The notes under the pieces: model-generated
Told to the model about the DNA's origin: nothing
Databases searched by the model: none
The model's input: the letters and a program-made list of their open reading frames with translations, nothing else
Position numbers and translations under genes: made by a program
Assembly: GCA_046598935.1 (NCBI GenBank)
Contig: JBKJHW010000030.1
Location: forward strand, 1-31,569
DNA: 31,569 nucleotides
Source of the DNA: SCUN01 sp046598935
Lineage (GTDB): Bacteria > Acidobacteriota > Vicinamibacteria > Vicinamibacterales > SCN-69-37
Direction: 5' to 3'
In this document: positions 18,215-25,814 of the stretch, one piece after another
Layout: each line of letters begins with the position of its first letter
Position numbering within the stretch: position 1 is the stretch's first letter

Positions 18215-18967
18215 TTACGGCGCGGCTGCGGCTGCCGGTGGCGGCAGATTTCGACGGCCGCGCATCCGCGTCAACGCCTGACCAATAAACGCCGACAGCA
18301 GGTACGTGTACGCCAGCACGAGCAGCGTCCACTGCGGCTCTGTCGCGATGAGCACGACGAACACCGCAAAGAAGAAGATCGGCATGTAGTTCTTCTGATA
18401 CCCGAAGTTCAGCGTCTTGAAGCTTCGGAAACGGATCGTGCTCACCATCAACATCGCCGGGACGACGACGACCGCGACCGCGGCGAGCAGCTGCGGTAAT
18501 CCGGTCAGCTCATGCGGAAACGCAAACACGGTGGCCGCGATGACGCCGGCTGCCGGCGGGCTCGGCATGCCGATGAAATACCGCTTGTCGACCTGCGTGG
18601 TGGTTTGAATATTGAAACGCGCCAGGCGCATGGCCGCCGCCGTGACATAGACGAAGCCAACGGCCCATCCCCACCGGCCAAGCTCGGAGAGGCCCCAGGA
18701 AAACGCCAGGATCGCCGGCGCGACACCGAACGAGATGACGTCGGCGAGCGAATCGAGCTGCACGCCGAACTCGCTCGCCGTGCCGGTCATCCGCGCGATC
18801 CGGCCGTCAAGTAAGTCGAGGACGATGGCGACGCCGATGAATGGCGCGGCGTAAACGAGCTTGCCTTGCATCGCATACATGATCGCGGCGTAGCCGCAGA
18901 ACATGTTGCCCACAGTAATGAGGCTGGGGAGCAGAAACATCCCGCGGCGGGGCCGGCGTGGGTCCAT
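18215..18967 (-). CDS. pssA: CDP-diacylglycerol-serine O-phosphatidyltransferase
   Basis: 250 residues, integral membrane protein. The CDP-alcohol phosphotransferase signature is exact: Asp54-Gly55, Ala58-Arg59, Gly68, Asp72 and Asp76 (DGRIARMTGT then LDSLAD). The following SFGVAPA and the multiple membrane segments match the type II phosphatidylserine synthases of Gram-positive and many other bacteria. It makes phosphatidylserine from CDP-DAG and serine. It lies 9 nt downstream of psd, so the two steps from CDP-DAG to phosphatidylethanolamine are encoded together. ATG at 18967-18965, with no strong ribosome site. The TAA directly abuts the stop of the convergent kinase gene. Confidence 0.94.
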   Translation of the reverse strand: MDPRRPRRGMFLLPSLITVGNMFCGYAAIMYAMQGKLVYAAPFIGVAIVLDLLDGRIARMTGTASEFGVQLDSLADVISFGVAPAILAFSWGLSELGRWGWAVGFVYVTAAAMRLARFNIQTTTQVDKRYFIGMPSPPAAGVIAATVFAFPHELTGLPQLLAAVAVVVVPAMLMVSTIRFRSFKTLNFGYQKNYMPIFFFAVFVVLIATEPQWTLLVLAYTYLLSAFIGQALTRMRGRRNLPPPAAAAAP

Positions 18968-18976
18968 AAGCCGATT

Positions 18977-19600
18977 CTACCCGTGCAGCCGGGCGACGAC
19001 TGTCTCGCCCGCTACAGTCCGGTCCCCGGGCTTCACGATGATCGTGGCGGAGAGCGGCAGGAAAACGTCCATGCGGGAACCGAATTTCATCAAGCCCACG
19101 CGATCCCCGGCTTCGACGCGCTGGCCCGTGATGAGCCGGCACACGACGCGACGCGCCATCGCGCCGACGACCTGCCGGAACACGATCGGCACGCCGCCGT
19201 GATCGATCCAGATCTCGGACCGCTCGTTGTTGTGCGCGTCGTGGCTCCACGCCTTCGCGAATGAGCCCGGCCGGTACGAGACGTCCGTCACCGTGCCGGA
19301 CACCGGTGACCGGTTGATGTGCACATCGAGTGGAGACAGAAAAATAATGAGCTGCTGCCACTGCCCGACCGGCGCGTGCTTCGGATCCGCCAGGCCGGCG
19401 TGCATCACTTTGCCGTCGGCCGGCGACAGCACCAACTGCGGATCGTTCGGTGAGACGCGGTCCGGGTCACGGAAAAACAGCGCGACGCCGACGGGCACAA
19501 CCAGGAGCACGATGGCCAGCATCGGCAGCCACACCCAGGCAATCACGGCGGGCAGCAGTGCAATTGCTACAAACGGCCAGGCCGCTCGATCGATGCGCAC
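18977..19600 (-). CDS. psd: Phosphatidylserine decarboxylase proenzyme (short, archaeal/rhizobial type)
   Basis: 207 residues. It converts phosphatidylserine to phosphatidylethanolamine using a pyruvoyl group formed by self-cleavage. The cleavage site is Gly174-Ser175 in KFGSRMDVFLP. Other landmarks are ALFFRDPDRV and VLSPADGKVMHAG, and IIFLSPLDVHINRSPVSG with the conserved DVHINR. The N-terminal RAAWPFVAIALLP matches the short Psd class, with one or two hydrophobic segments before the catalytic part. The start is GTG 19600-19598. A 7-bp inverted repeat ends one base upstream of it, and no separate Shine-Dalgarno is present. It is followed by pssA after 9 nt and preceded by rimI 52 nt upstream. 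Confidence 0.94.
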   Translation of the reverse strand: MRIDRAAWPFVAIALLPAVIAWVWLPMLAIVLLVVPVGVALFFRDPDRVSPNDPQLVLSPADGKVMHAGLADPKHAPVGQWQQLIIFLSPLDVHINRSPVSGTVTDVSYRPGSFAKAWSHDAHNNERSEIWIDHGGVPIVFRQVVGAMARRVVCRLITGQRVEAGDRVGLMKFGSRMDVFLPLSATIIVKPGDRTVAGETVVARLHG

Positions 19601-19601
19601 A

Positions 19602-19618
19602 CCTGAGTGTAACTCAGG
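19602..19618. repeat. Perfect inverted repeat abutting the psd start codon
   Basis: CCTGAGT / 3-nt centre / ACTCAGG. On the psd strand the hairpin would end one base before the GTG and occupy the place where a ribosome site should be. No T-tract follows, so it is not an intrinsic terminator. It could be a translational hairpin, a protein operator, or chance. Confidence 0.6.
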
Positions 19619-19652
19619 CGATTTGGATCATTCTTCGAGCTGAGCACAACCG

Positions 19653-20117
19653 CTACACGGCGGCAAGATTGCGGCACCAGAGGACAAGCGCGTCCTCGCG
19701 CGGGGTCTGGTAATAATCTTTTCGCACCCCTTCGCACGTGAACCCGAGCCGCTCGTAGAGTCCAAGCGCTGCGGTGTTCGACCGCCGGACTTCAAGCGTC
19801 GCCTGCGTGGCCCCGGTCCCGGCGGCGTCTCGGCACACATCGCGAAGCAGCCGGCTCGCGAGGCCCCGCCGGCGCCAGCCGTCACCGACAGCCACGCTGT
19901 TGATGTGCAGCTCGTCAAGAATGACCCAGCAGGCGCAGAAGCCGATCAACACCGTGTCGGCGCGCATGACGTACAGACGCGCGACATCGGTGTTGGCGAT
20001 CTCCCACCGGAGCGACTGCGCGCTCCACGGATTCGTGAACGTTTCAGACTGCAGGACGGAGATTGCGTCGACGTCGTCGATCGCGTCCGGCGTGACACGC
20101 GTGACGGTGATGTTCAC
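19653..20117 (-). CDS. rimI: Ribosomal protein S18 N-alanine acetyltransferase RimI (GNAT family)
   Basis: 154 residues, normal for RimI. It acetylates the N-terminal alanine of S18; family members can have wider N-acetyl specificity. GNAT landmarks: ELHINSVAVGDGWRRRGLAS (the Q/R-x-x-G-x-A acetyl-CoA loop GWRRRGLA), then LEVRRSNTAALGLYERLGF and the C-terminal VRKDYYQTPREDALVL. The GTG at 20117 overlaps the tsaB TGA by four bases (GTGA). The tsaB-rimI pairing is very common in bacteria and strengthens both calls. The next gene, psd, begins 52 nt downstream. Confidence 0.93.
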   Translation of the reverse strand: MNITVTRVTPDAIDDVDAISVLQSETFTNPWSAQSLRWEIANTDVARLYVMRADTVLIGFCACWVILDELHINSVAVGDGWRRRGLASRLLRDVCRDAAGTGATQATLEVRRSNTAALGLYERLGFTCEGVRKDYYQTPREDALVLWCRNLAAV

Positions 20118-20797
20118 TGCGCGGCGCGCTTCTCCCGCGCGACTTCCGCGTCCGGCCGCCGCACATAAATCGGCCGGATCGCATGCGGGGTTGTCCTCGG
20201 ATACCGGCCGGAAGCCGCCAGCCGCGCCGCGGACTCCGCGAGCGGTGCCGCCATCTCTTTGGATGACCAGCCGGCCGCGTCAACCACAGCCCTGTATTTG
20301 GTGACGCCATCGCCGATAGCGATAACCGCCGCGCCCGGAAATGCGGCGCCGATCGCATCAGCGGCGTCGCCCGGCCGCGCCGATGCGGCGGGCAGCACTT
20401 CCACGCTGTTTCGCCACGCTGAATAAAAAATCTCGCTGCGCTGGCCGTCAATCATCGGCACCACAAGCACGTCTTCGAGTCCAACGACAGCCTGATCCGA
20501 TGCAACCGCGTCGAGCGTCGGTATCCCGATCACCGGTTTTCCTGCGGCAAACGCCCAGCCCTGCACGGCCGCGACGCCCACGCGAAGGCCAGTGAATGAC
20601 CCGGGGCCGGCGATGACGGCGATCGCGTCCAGATCCGCGAGCCGCACGCCGCACTCGCTCAGCCACGCGAGCGCTTCGAGCGGAAGCCGTTCGGCATGTG
20701 AGCGCGAATCGCTGTGGATGACGCTGGCCGCCGATCCGGCGCGCCAAAGCGCCATGGAGCCCGCGCGCGTGGATGTGTCGAGGCAGAAGATCGGCAC
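20114..20797 (-). CDS. tsaB: tRNA threonylcarbamoyladenosine biosynthesis protein TsaB
   Basis: 227 residues. TsaB is the TsaD partner in the complex that forms t6A37 on tRNAs reading ANN codons. Landmarks: CLDTSTRAGSMALWR at the N-terminus and the conserved IAVIAGPGSFTGLRVGVA, the ASKHA-type fold signature. The GTG start (20797-20795) gives MPIFCLDTST, the normal N-terminus. A TAGGAT -10-like hexamer at 20808-20803 places +1 at about the start codon. It overlaps rimI by four bases and diverges from mutS, with 19 bp between the two start codons. TsaD, TsaE and TsaC are not in the window. Confidence 0.93.
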   Translation of the reverse strand: MPIFCLDTSTRAGSMALWRAGSAASVIHSDSRSHAERLPLEALAWLSECGVRLADLDAIAVIAGPGSFTGLRVGVAAVQGWAFAAGKPVIGIPTLDAVASDQAVVGLEDVLVVPMIDGQRSEIFYSAWRNSVEVLPAASARPGDAADAIGAAFPGAAVIAIGDGVTKYRAVVDAAGWSSKEMAAPLAESAARLAASGRYPRTTPHAIRPIYVRRPDAEVAREKRAAQ

Positions 20798-20801
20798 AAG
20801 C

Positions 20802-20808
20802 TATCCTA
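20802..20808. promoter_or_regulatory. Overlapping divergent -10 elements for tsaB (-) and mutS (+)
   Basis: Plus strand TATCCT (20802-20807) and minus strand TAGGAT (20808-20803) each match four of six consensus bases and almost coincide. Predicted +1 positions are about 20814 for mutS (GTG at 20817) and about 20796 for tsaB (GTG at 20797), so both mRNAs would be leaderless or nearly so. -35 boxes are not convincing. Confidence 0.35.
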
Positions 20809-20816
20809 TACGCCAC

Positions 20817-23489
20817 GTGTCAACGTCGACGTCTTCGACATCTCAACCCGGAGGTTCAACCGGGCCCTCCCCGGCCACGGCCACTCCCGTCATGCGCCAG
20901 TACCTCGACATCAAGCGCCAGCATCGCGACGCGATCGTGCTGTTTCGCATGGGCGACTTTTACGAGATGTTTTACGAAGACGCCGTCACCGCCGCGCGCG
21001 TGCTCGAGCTGACCTTGACCTCGCGCGCGAAGGACGCGACAGGCGCCGCCATTCCGATGTGCGGCATGCCCTTCCACGCGCTCGATGGCTACCTGAGCCG
21101 GCTGATCAGGAAAGGCTATCGCGCCGCAATCTGCGAGCAGGTCGAAGATCCGAAGAAAGCCAAAGGTCTCGTCAAGCGCGAAGTCACGCGCATCGTCTCG
21201 CCGGGCACCTTCACCGACGCGGGCTATCTCGATGCGAAGGAGCCGTCGTTCCTCGCCGCTGTCGCCGTGAACACCGGCGGCGCGCCGCTGATCGGCCTCG
21301 CCTTCCTCGATCCGTCAACCGGCGAGTTCAGCGTCGCGGAATTCAGCGGTCCGGGCGCGCGGGCTGCCGTCGCGGCCGAACTGGCCGTCATCCGTCCGCG
21401 CGAATTGCTGGCGGCTGACGATGTCGACCTGGGCGATCTGCTGCCGACATTTGCGACGGTCCGCGCGACGCGCATCGAGGCTTGGACACTCGATCCGGCG
21501 CGCGCCCGCGAGACGCTCCTCGAACAGTTCCGCGTGAACTCGCTCACCGGCTTTGGCATGGAACAGTCCCTCCTCGCGACGGCCGCCGCCGGCGCTGTCG
21601 TGGAATACGTCAAATCCACGCAACAGGCGACGCTCACGCACGTGCGCGACATCACGCTGCGCGCGACAACGGACTCGCTCGCGATCGATCCCGTCACACT
21701 TCGCCATCTCAACGTCGTCGAAGGCGTCGACGGCGGCCGCGACGGCTCGCTCCTGGACGCCATCGACCGCACGATCACGGCGATGGGCGGCCGGCAGCTG
21801 CGCTCGTGGCTGCTCCGGCCGCTGGTCGCGCTCGAGCGCATCCAGGATCGCCTCGACGCGGTCGAAGACTTCGCGTTCCGCACGTCGGAACGGGTAAAAC
21901 TTCGCGACGCGCTGAAGAGCCTGCACGACGTCGAGCGCATCATGGCGCGCGTGACGCTCGGCACCGGCGGACCGCGCGAGCTCGGCGCGCTCGGTCAGTC
22001 GCTGTCGCTGATTCCCCGCGTCCGCATGCTGCTGTCCGATCTGTCGGCGCCGCTCGTCCGCAGCCTGGTCGCGGAGCTTGACGATCTGGCCGACGTGCGC
22101 GGAGACATCGACTCGTCGCTCGTCGATCTCGAAGCGCTTCCCGCGATCGCGCGGGACGGCGGCATGATTCGCGACGGCCTGGACGCGGAACTCGACGACC
22201 TGCGCACGATCAGCCGCGGCGGCAAGAGCTCGATCGCGGCGATGGAAGAAGCGGAGCGCGAGCGGACCGGCATTTCGTCGCTCAAGGTTCGCTACAACCG
22301 CGTCTTCGGCTATTACATCGAGATCTCGAAGTCGAACCTCGGACACGTGCCTGCCGACTACATCCGGAAGCAGACCGTTGTCGGCGGCGAGCGATTCATC
22401 ACGCCGGCGCTCAAGGAATACGAAGACAAGGTCCTCACCGCCGACGAGCGCATCGTCACGCGCGAGCTGGAGCTTTACGAATCGCTGCGGCAGCGGGTCA
22501 TTGCCGAGTCGGGAAGGATACTCGACTCGGCCCGCGCCCTCGCGCAGCTGGACACGCTCGCGAGCCTGGCGGATACGGCGGCCGCGTCGAATTTTACGAA
22601 GCCGGCGATGCATGCGGGCACCGAGTTTTCGGCGGTGGATGTGCGCCATCCGATCGTCGAGCGGCATGTGCAGGCGGCGTTCGTGCCAAACGACGTGCTT
22701 CTCGATGACGCCGGCCGGCAGCTGGTGATTCTCACGGGCCCGAACATGGGCGGCAAGTCGACGTTCCTCCGCCAGACGGCGCTGCTGTCGGTTCTGGCGC
22801 AGGCCGGCTCATTCGTGCCGGCGAAGAACGCGAAGCTGCCGATGGTCGACCGAATCTTTGCGCGCGTCGGCGCGTCCGACAACATCGCGCGCGGCCAGTC
22901 GACGTTCATGGTCGAAATGCAGGAAACGGCGGCGATCCTTCACACGGCGACCTCGCGCAGCCTTGTCATCCTCGACGAGATCGGCAGAGGCACGGCGACG
23001 TTCGACGGCCTGAGTCTCGCGTGGGCCGTCGCCGAGCATCTCGCCACCAACGACCGCGCACGCCCCAAGACGATTTTCGCAACGCACTACCACGAGCTCA
23101 CCGACCTCGCCGACGCGCTGCCGAACGTCGCGAACTTCCACGTGGCGGCGCGCGAGTTCAAGGACGACATCGTATTCCTGCACAAGGTCGTCGAAGGCCG
23201 CTCCGACCGCAGCTACGGTATCCAGGTCGCGCGGCTCGCGGGCCTGCCCGCCGCCGTCGTCCGGCGCGCGACTGAGATTCTCAAATCCCTCGAGCAGGAC
23301 GAGATGCAGCGCGGCGGACGGCCGAGCTTGAGCGGCGCGGCGCCGAAGGCGCAGCAGCAAATGGGGCTCTTCCAGACCGCCGAGTCGAATCCCGTCCTCG
23401 ATCGCCTGCGCGCGCTCGACGTCGATCGCCTCTCGCCCATCGAGGCCCTCAACCTGCTCGCTGAGCTGAAACGCGAGGCCGACCAGTGA
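20817..23489 (+). CDS. mutS: DNA mismatch repair protein MutS
   Basis: 890 residues from GTG 20817. MutS recognises mismatches and starts repair with MutL. The mismatch-binding F-x-E is Phe48-Tyr49-Glu50 in FRMGDFYEMF. The connector carries MPFHALDGYLSRLI and AICEQVEDPK. Walker A is GPNMGGKST (near residue 641) and Walker B DEIGRGT (near 720), followed by TIFATHYHEL. The C-terminal helix-turn-helix region is present. The frame stays open to 20592, but that part lies across tsaB. ATG 20892 would begin directly at MRQYLDIKRQH and remove the ~10 residues that normally precede this helix, so GTG 20817 is preferred; it gives a Ser/Thr/Pro-rich tail. The gene diverges from tsaB and overlaps the following transporter gene by four bases. 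Confidence 0.96.
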   Translation: MSTSTSSTSQPGGSTGPSPATATPVMRQYLDIKRQHRDAIVLFRMGDFYEMFYEDAVTAARVLELTLTSRAKDATGAAIPMCGMPFHALDGYLSRLIRKGYRAAICEQVEDPKKAKGLVKREVTRIVSPGTFTDAGYLDAKEPSFLAAVAVNTGGAPLIGLAFLDPSTGEFSVAEFSGPGARAAVAAELAVIRPRELLAADDVDLGDLLPTFATVRATRIEAWTLDPARARETLLEQFRVNSLTGFGMEQSLLATAAAGAVVEYVKSTQQATLTHVRDITLRATTDSLAIDPVTLRHLNVVEGVDGGRDGSLLDAIDRTITAMGGRQLRSWLLRPLVALERIQDRLDAVEDFAFRTSERVKLRDALKSLHDVERIMARVTLGTGGPRELGALGQSLSLIPRVRMLLSDLSAPLVRSLVAELDDLADVRGDIDSSLVDLEALPAIARDGGMIRDGLDAELDDLRTISRGGKSSIAAMEEAERERTGISSLKVRYNRVFGYYIEISKSNLGHVPADYIRKQTVVGGERFITPALKEYEDKVLTADERIVTRELELYESLRQRVIAESGRILDSARALAQLDTLASLADTAAASNFTKPAMHAGTEFSAVDVRHPIVERHVQAAFVPNDVLLDDAGRQLVILTGPNMGGKSTFLRQTALLSVLAQAGSFVPAKNAKLPMVDRIFARVGASDNIARGQSTFMVEMQETAAILHTATSRSLVILDEIGRGTATFDGLSLAWAVAEHLATNDRARPKTIFATHYHELTDLADALPNVANFHVAAREFKDDIVFLHKVVEGRSDRSYGIQVARLAGLPAAVVRRATEILKSLEQDEMQRGGRPSLSGAAPKAQQQMGLFQTAESNPVLDRLRALDVDRLSPIEALNLLAELKREADQ

Positions 23490-24991
23490 AGCGCCTGGGT
23501 CTTCTCGTCGCGCTGCTGCTCTTCGCAACCTGCGGCGGCGCGAAGCGCCCGCCCGGAGCGATTGTCGTCGCCATGACGAACGGGCCGACGAACCTCGACC
23601 CCGGAATCGGGCTGGACGAAGCGTCGCAGAAACTGCATCAGCTGATCTACAGCTCGCTCGTCAAGCTGAGCGACGACCTGCGCGTGGTCCCGGATCTCGC
23701 AATTCGATTCGAGCAACCCGACCCGACCACGTATGTCGCTGAAGTGCGTCACGGCGTGAAGTTCCACGACGGGCGCGAGCTGACGGCCGACGACGTCGCG
23801 TACACGTTCCGGAGATTTCTCGACCCGAAGTTTGTGTCTGGCCGCAAGGGCGCTTACCGGATGATCAAGAGCGTGGACGTGACCGATCGCTACACGGTCA
23901 CGTTTCGCCTGAATGAAGCGTCGGGATCATTTCCGATCAACCTCGTGATGGGCATCGTGCCGGCGGGAACGGGCCCCGAGGCGGCGCGCCGGCCCGTTGG
24001 CAGCGGCCCATACCAGATCGCCGAGTTTGCGGCTGACGATCACGTCACGCTCAACGCCTTCCCCGGCTACTTCGCCGGGGCGCCGAAGAATTCGGCCCTC
24101 ATCTTCCGCGTTGTCCCCGACGACACGATGCGCGGGCTCGAACTCAGGAACGGCGCCGTCGACATCGTCGTCAACGACCTCACGCCCGATATCGTCGACA
24201 CGCTCCGCAAAGAGAAAGACCTCGGCGTCACCACAGCGCTCGGCACGGACTACGCGTATTTGGGCTTCAATATGCGCGATCCGTTGCTGAAGAACGTGAA
24301 GCTCCGACAGGCGATCGGATACGCGATCGACCGTCCCGGAATTGTAAACTTCCTGCGCCGCGGGCTCGCGCAGCCGGCTGTCGGCGTCATTCCGCCGATG
24401 TCCTGGGCCTTCGCAGCCGATGCTTTCCAGTTCACGCACGACACCGCGAAGGCGAAGACCCTTCTCGACGAGGCAGGCTTTCCTGACCCGGACGGCGACG
24501 GACCGAGGCCGCGCGTTCGGCTCAGTCTGAAGACGTCGACAGCCGAAGCGTACCGGCTCCAGGCCGCGGTGATTCAGCAGAGCCTTGCGGAGGCCGGCAT
24601 CGCCGTCGATGTGCGCTCGTACGAATTCGCGACGCTCTTTGCCGATGTCCTGAAAGGAAACGTGCAGCTCTACACGCTGCAATGGGTCGGCGTGACGGAC
24701 CCCGATATGCTGCGGCGCGTGTTCCACTCCGCTCAAACGCCTCCCGCCGGTTTCAACCGCGGTTTCTACAAGAACCCTGAGGTCGACCGGCTCATCGAGG
24801 CCGCGGCCGCTGCCCCGACCGAAGCGGAGCGCAAACAGCTCTACGGCGATGCGCAGCGCACGATCGCGCTCGACGCGCCGTACGTGAGCCTGTGGACGAA
24901 AACAAACGTGGCCGTGTACCGGGCTGAGCTTCACGGTGTGAAGCTCAGCCCGATCGCGGATTTCAGTTTTATGAAGGACGTGTATCGCTAG
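23486..24991 (+). CDS. Oligopeptide-type ABC transporter substrate-binding protein (SBP family 5)
   Basis: 501 residues. A short lipoprotein-like leader (MKRLGLLVALLLFATC, candidate lipid-modified Cys16; the -1 Thr is not ideal) is followed by the family-5 fold: MTNGPTNLDPGIG, LAIRFEQPDPTTYVAEVRHG, VKFHDGRELTADDVAYTFRR (the family signature), GSGPYQIAEF, and LRQAIGYAIDRPGIVNFLRRG. Such proteins bind oligopeptides, dipeptides, nickel or glycans outside the inner membrane. The GTG overlaps the mutS TGA by four bases (GTGA), so it is translationally coupled to mutS, an unusual neighbour. No Opp/Dpp permease or ATPase gene is in the window. The TAG overlaps the convergent TPR gene in the palindrome CTAG, and a 15-bp inverted repeat lies 37 nt before the stop. 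Confidence 0.92.
   Translation: MKRLGLLVALLLFATCGGAKRPPGAIVVAMTNGPTNLDPGIGLDEASQKLHQLIYSSLVKLSDDLRVVPDLAIRFEQPDPTTYVAEVRHGVKFHDGRELTADDVAYTFRRFLDPKFVSGRKGAYRMIKSVDVTDRYTVTFRLNEASGSFPINLVMGIVPAGTGPEAARRPVGSGPYQIAEFAADDHVTLNAFPGYFAGAPKNSALIFRVVPDDTMRGLELRNGAVDIVVNDLTPDIVDTLRKEKDLGVTTALGTDYAYLGFNMRDPLLKNVKLRQAIGYAIDRPGIVNFLRRGLAQPAVGVIPPMSWAFAADAFQFTHDTAKAKTLLDEAGFPDPDGDGPRPRVRLSLKTSTAEAYRLQAAVIQQSLAEAGIAVDVRSYEFATLFADVLKGNVQLYTLQWVGVTDPDMLRRVFHSAQTPPAGFNRGFYKNPEVDRLIEAAAAAPTEAERKQLYGDAQRTIALDAPYVSLWTKTNVAVYRAELHGVKLSPIADFSFMKDVYR
24920..24952. repeat. 15-bp perfect inverted repeat with 3-nt loop inside the end of the SBP gene
   Basis: Arms CGGGCTGAGCTTCAC and GTGAAGCTCAGCCCG around GGT. In the plus frame it encodes RAELHGVKLSP. 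It lies 36 nt beyond the stop of the convergent TPR gene. On the minus strand the hairpin is followed, after about 12 nt, by GTTTGTTTT; on the plus strand TTTCAGTTTT follows after 8 nt. It could terminate either or both converging transcripts, although neither T-tract is directly adjacent. Confidence 0.75.
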
Positions 24992-25710
24992 TCGAGCAGC
25001 GTCATCTGCTGACGTGCCGACTGCACGTACGGCGATTCCGGGAATTCATCGACGACGCGCTTGTAGGTGGTGCGCGCTTCGGACTTCTTGCCCAGTTTTT
25101 CGTAAGCCTTCGCGAGCTGCATCAGCACGCCGTCAACCGGGACGATGCTGTCGCGCACAGCGGCCAGATCCTCGTAGGTCTTGAGCGCCGCGTCGTTCTG
25201 GCCTTCGGCGAGCATCGTCGATGCCAGACCAAGCTTCGCCATCGATGCGTAAACGTTGCTCCCGCCCTTGTCGATGACGGTTTGGTAGGCCTGGTGCGCT
25301 TCGCTGAGCCGGCCGAGGCTGAAGAGAGTTTCGGCTGAGTGATATCGCGCGGCGATACCCGACGGCGAAGAGCCGTAGGTGTTCGCGACATCCTGGAACG
25401 CTTTGAGCGCGGCTTCATAACGCGCCGTCTCGCTCGGATACGACCCCGGCTGCTGCACAGCGCCGGGCACCGACGACGGCGGCACGATCGGCGCGCCGTA
25501 GATCGTCATCGCAACGCCCATCAATGCGCCGCCCTGTTCCGCGGAACGTTTCTGCCACCAGAAATACCCGGCGGTCAGCACCACGACCGCGAGGACGCCG
25601 ACGACAATGAGCGTCACCTTGTCCCGGTTCTGCCGGCACCAACCGGCCACCGACGCGACGCCGGACGCAAACTCGTTGTGCTTCAGATGATGCCGTTCAG
25701 TGGTCTTCAT
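24988..25710 (-). CDS. TPR membrane protein, YfgM-like
   Basis: 240 residues. A cytoplasmic N-terminus of about 30 residues (MKTTERHHLKHNEFASGVAS) leads to one membrane helix (LIVVGVLAVVVLTAGYFWW, ~34-52). A periplasmic region with several TPR-like helical hairpins follows: YEAALKAFQDVANTYGSSPS, AARYHSAETLFSLGRLSEAH, AYQTVIDKGG, ALKTYEDLAAV and LAKAYEKLGKKSEARTTYKR. This layout (N-terminal anchor, then tetratricopeptide-like domain) is that of YfgM, a SecYEG- and chaperone-associated inner-membrane protein in E. coli. An equivalent role here is inferred. AAGGA gives a good ribosome site before ATG 25710. Its start lies 15 nt after the CCA end of tRNA-Arg on the same strand. The stop overlaps the SBP stop in CTAG. 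Confidence 0.8.
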   Translation of the reverse strand: MKTTERHHLKHNEFASGVASVAGWCRQNRDKVTLIVVGVLAVVVLTAGYFWWQKRSAEQGGALMGVAMTIYGAPIVPPSSVPGAVQQPGSYPSETARYEAALKAFQDVANTYGSSPSGIAARYHSAETLFSLGRLSEAHQAYQTVIDKGGSNVYASMAKLGLASTMLAEGQNDAALKTYEDLAAVRDSIVPVDGVLMQLAKAYEKLGKKSEARTTYKRVVDEFPESPYVQSARQQMTLLD

Positions 25711-25725
25711 GAATTCCTTATTGTA

Positions 25726-25802
25726 TGGTGCGCCCGGCAGGAATTGAACCTGCGACCTGTGACTTAGGAGGTCACCGCTCTATCCAACTGAGCTACGGGC
25801 GC
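25726..25802 (-). tRNA. tRNA-Arg(CCT)
   Basis: 77 nt including an encoded CCA. A 7-bp acceptor (GCGCCCG/CGGGCGC), 4-bp D stem, 5-bp anticodon stem (GTGAC/GTCAC) and 5-bp T stem (GCAGG/CCTGC) with T loop TTCAATT all pair exactly. The anticodon loop CTCCTAA gives anticodon CCT, which reads AGG (Arg). It lies 12 nt after the apt stop and 15 nt before the YfgM-like start, all on one strand, and I see no own promoter or terminator. It is probably cut from a polycistronic transcript. Confidence 0.97.
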
Positions 25803-25814
25803 GAAACCGTCGCG

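Noticed and set aside
20592..20816. Upstream extension of the mutS reading frame by 75 codons
   Set aside because: It lies across the tsaB coding region and its promoter and has no MutS similarity.
21315..22667. 450-codon minus-strand open frame opposite mutS
   Set aside because: It lies wholly antisense to conserved mutS domains; its composition is that of a shadow frame.
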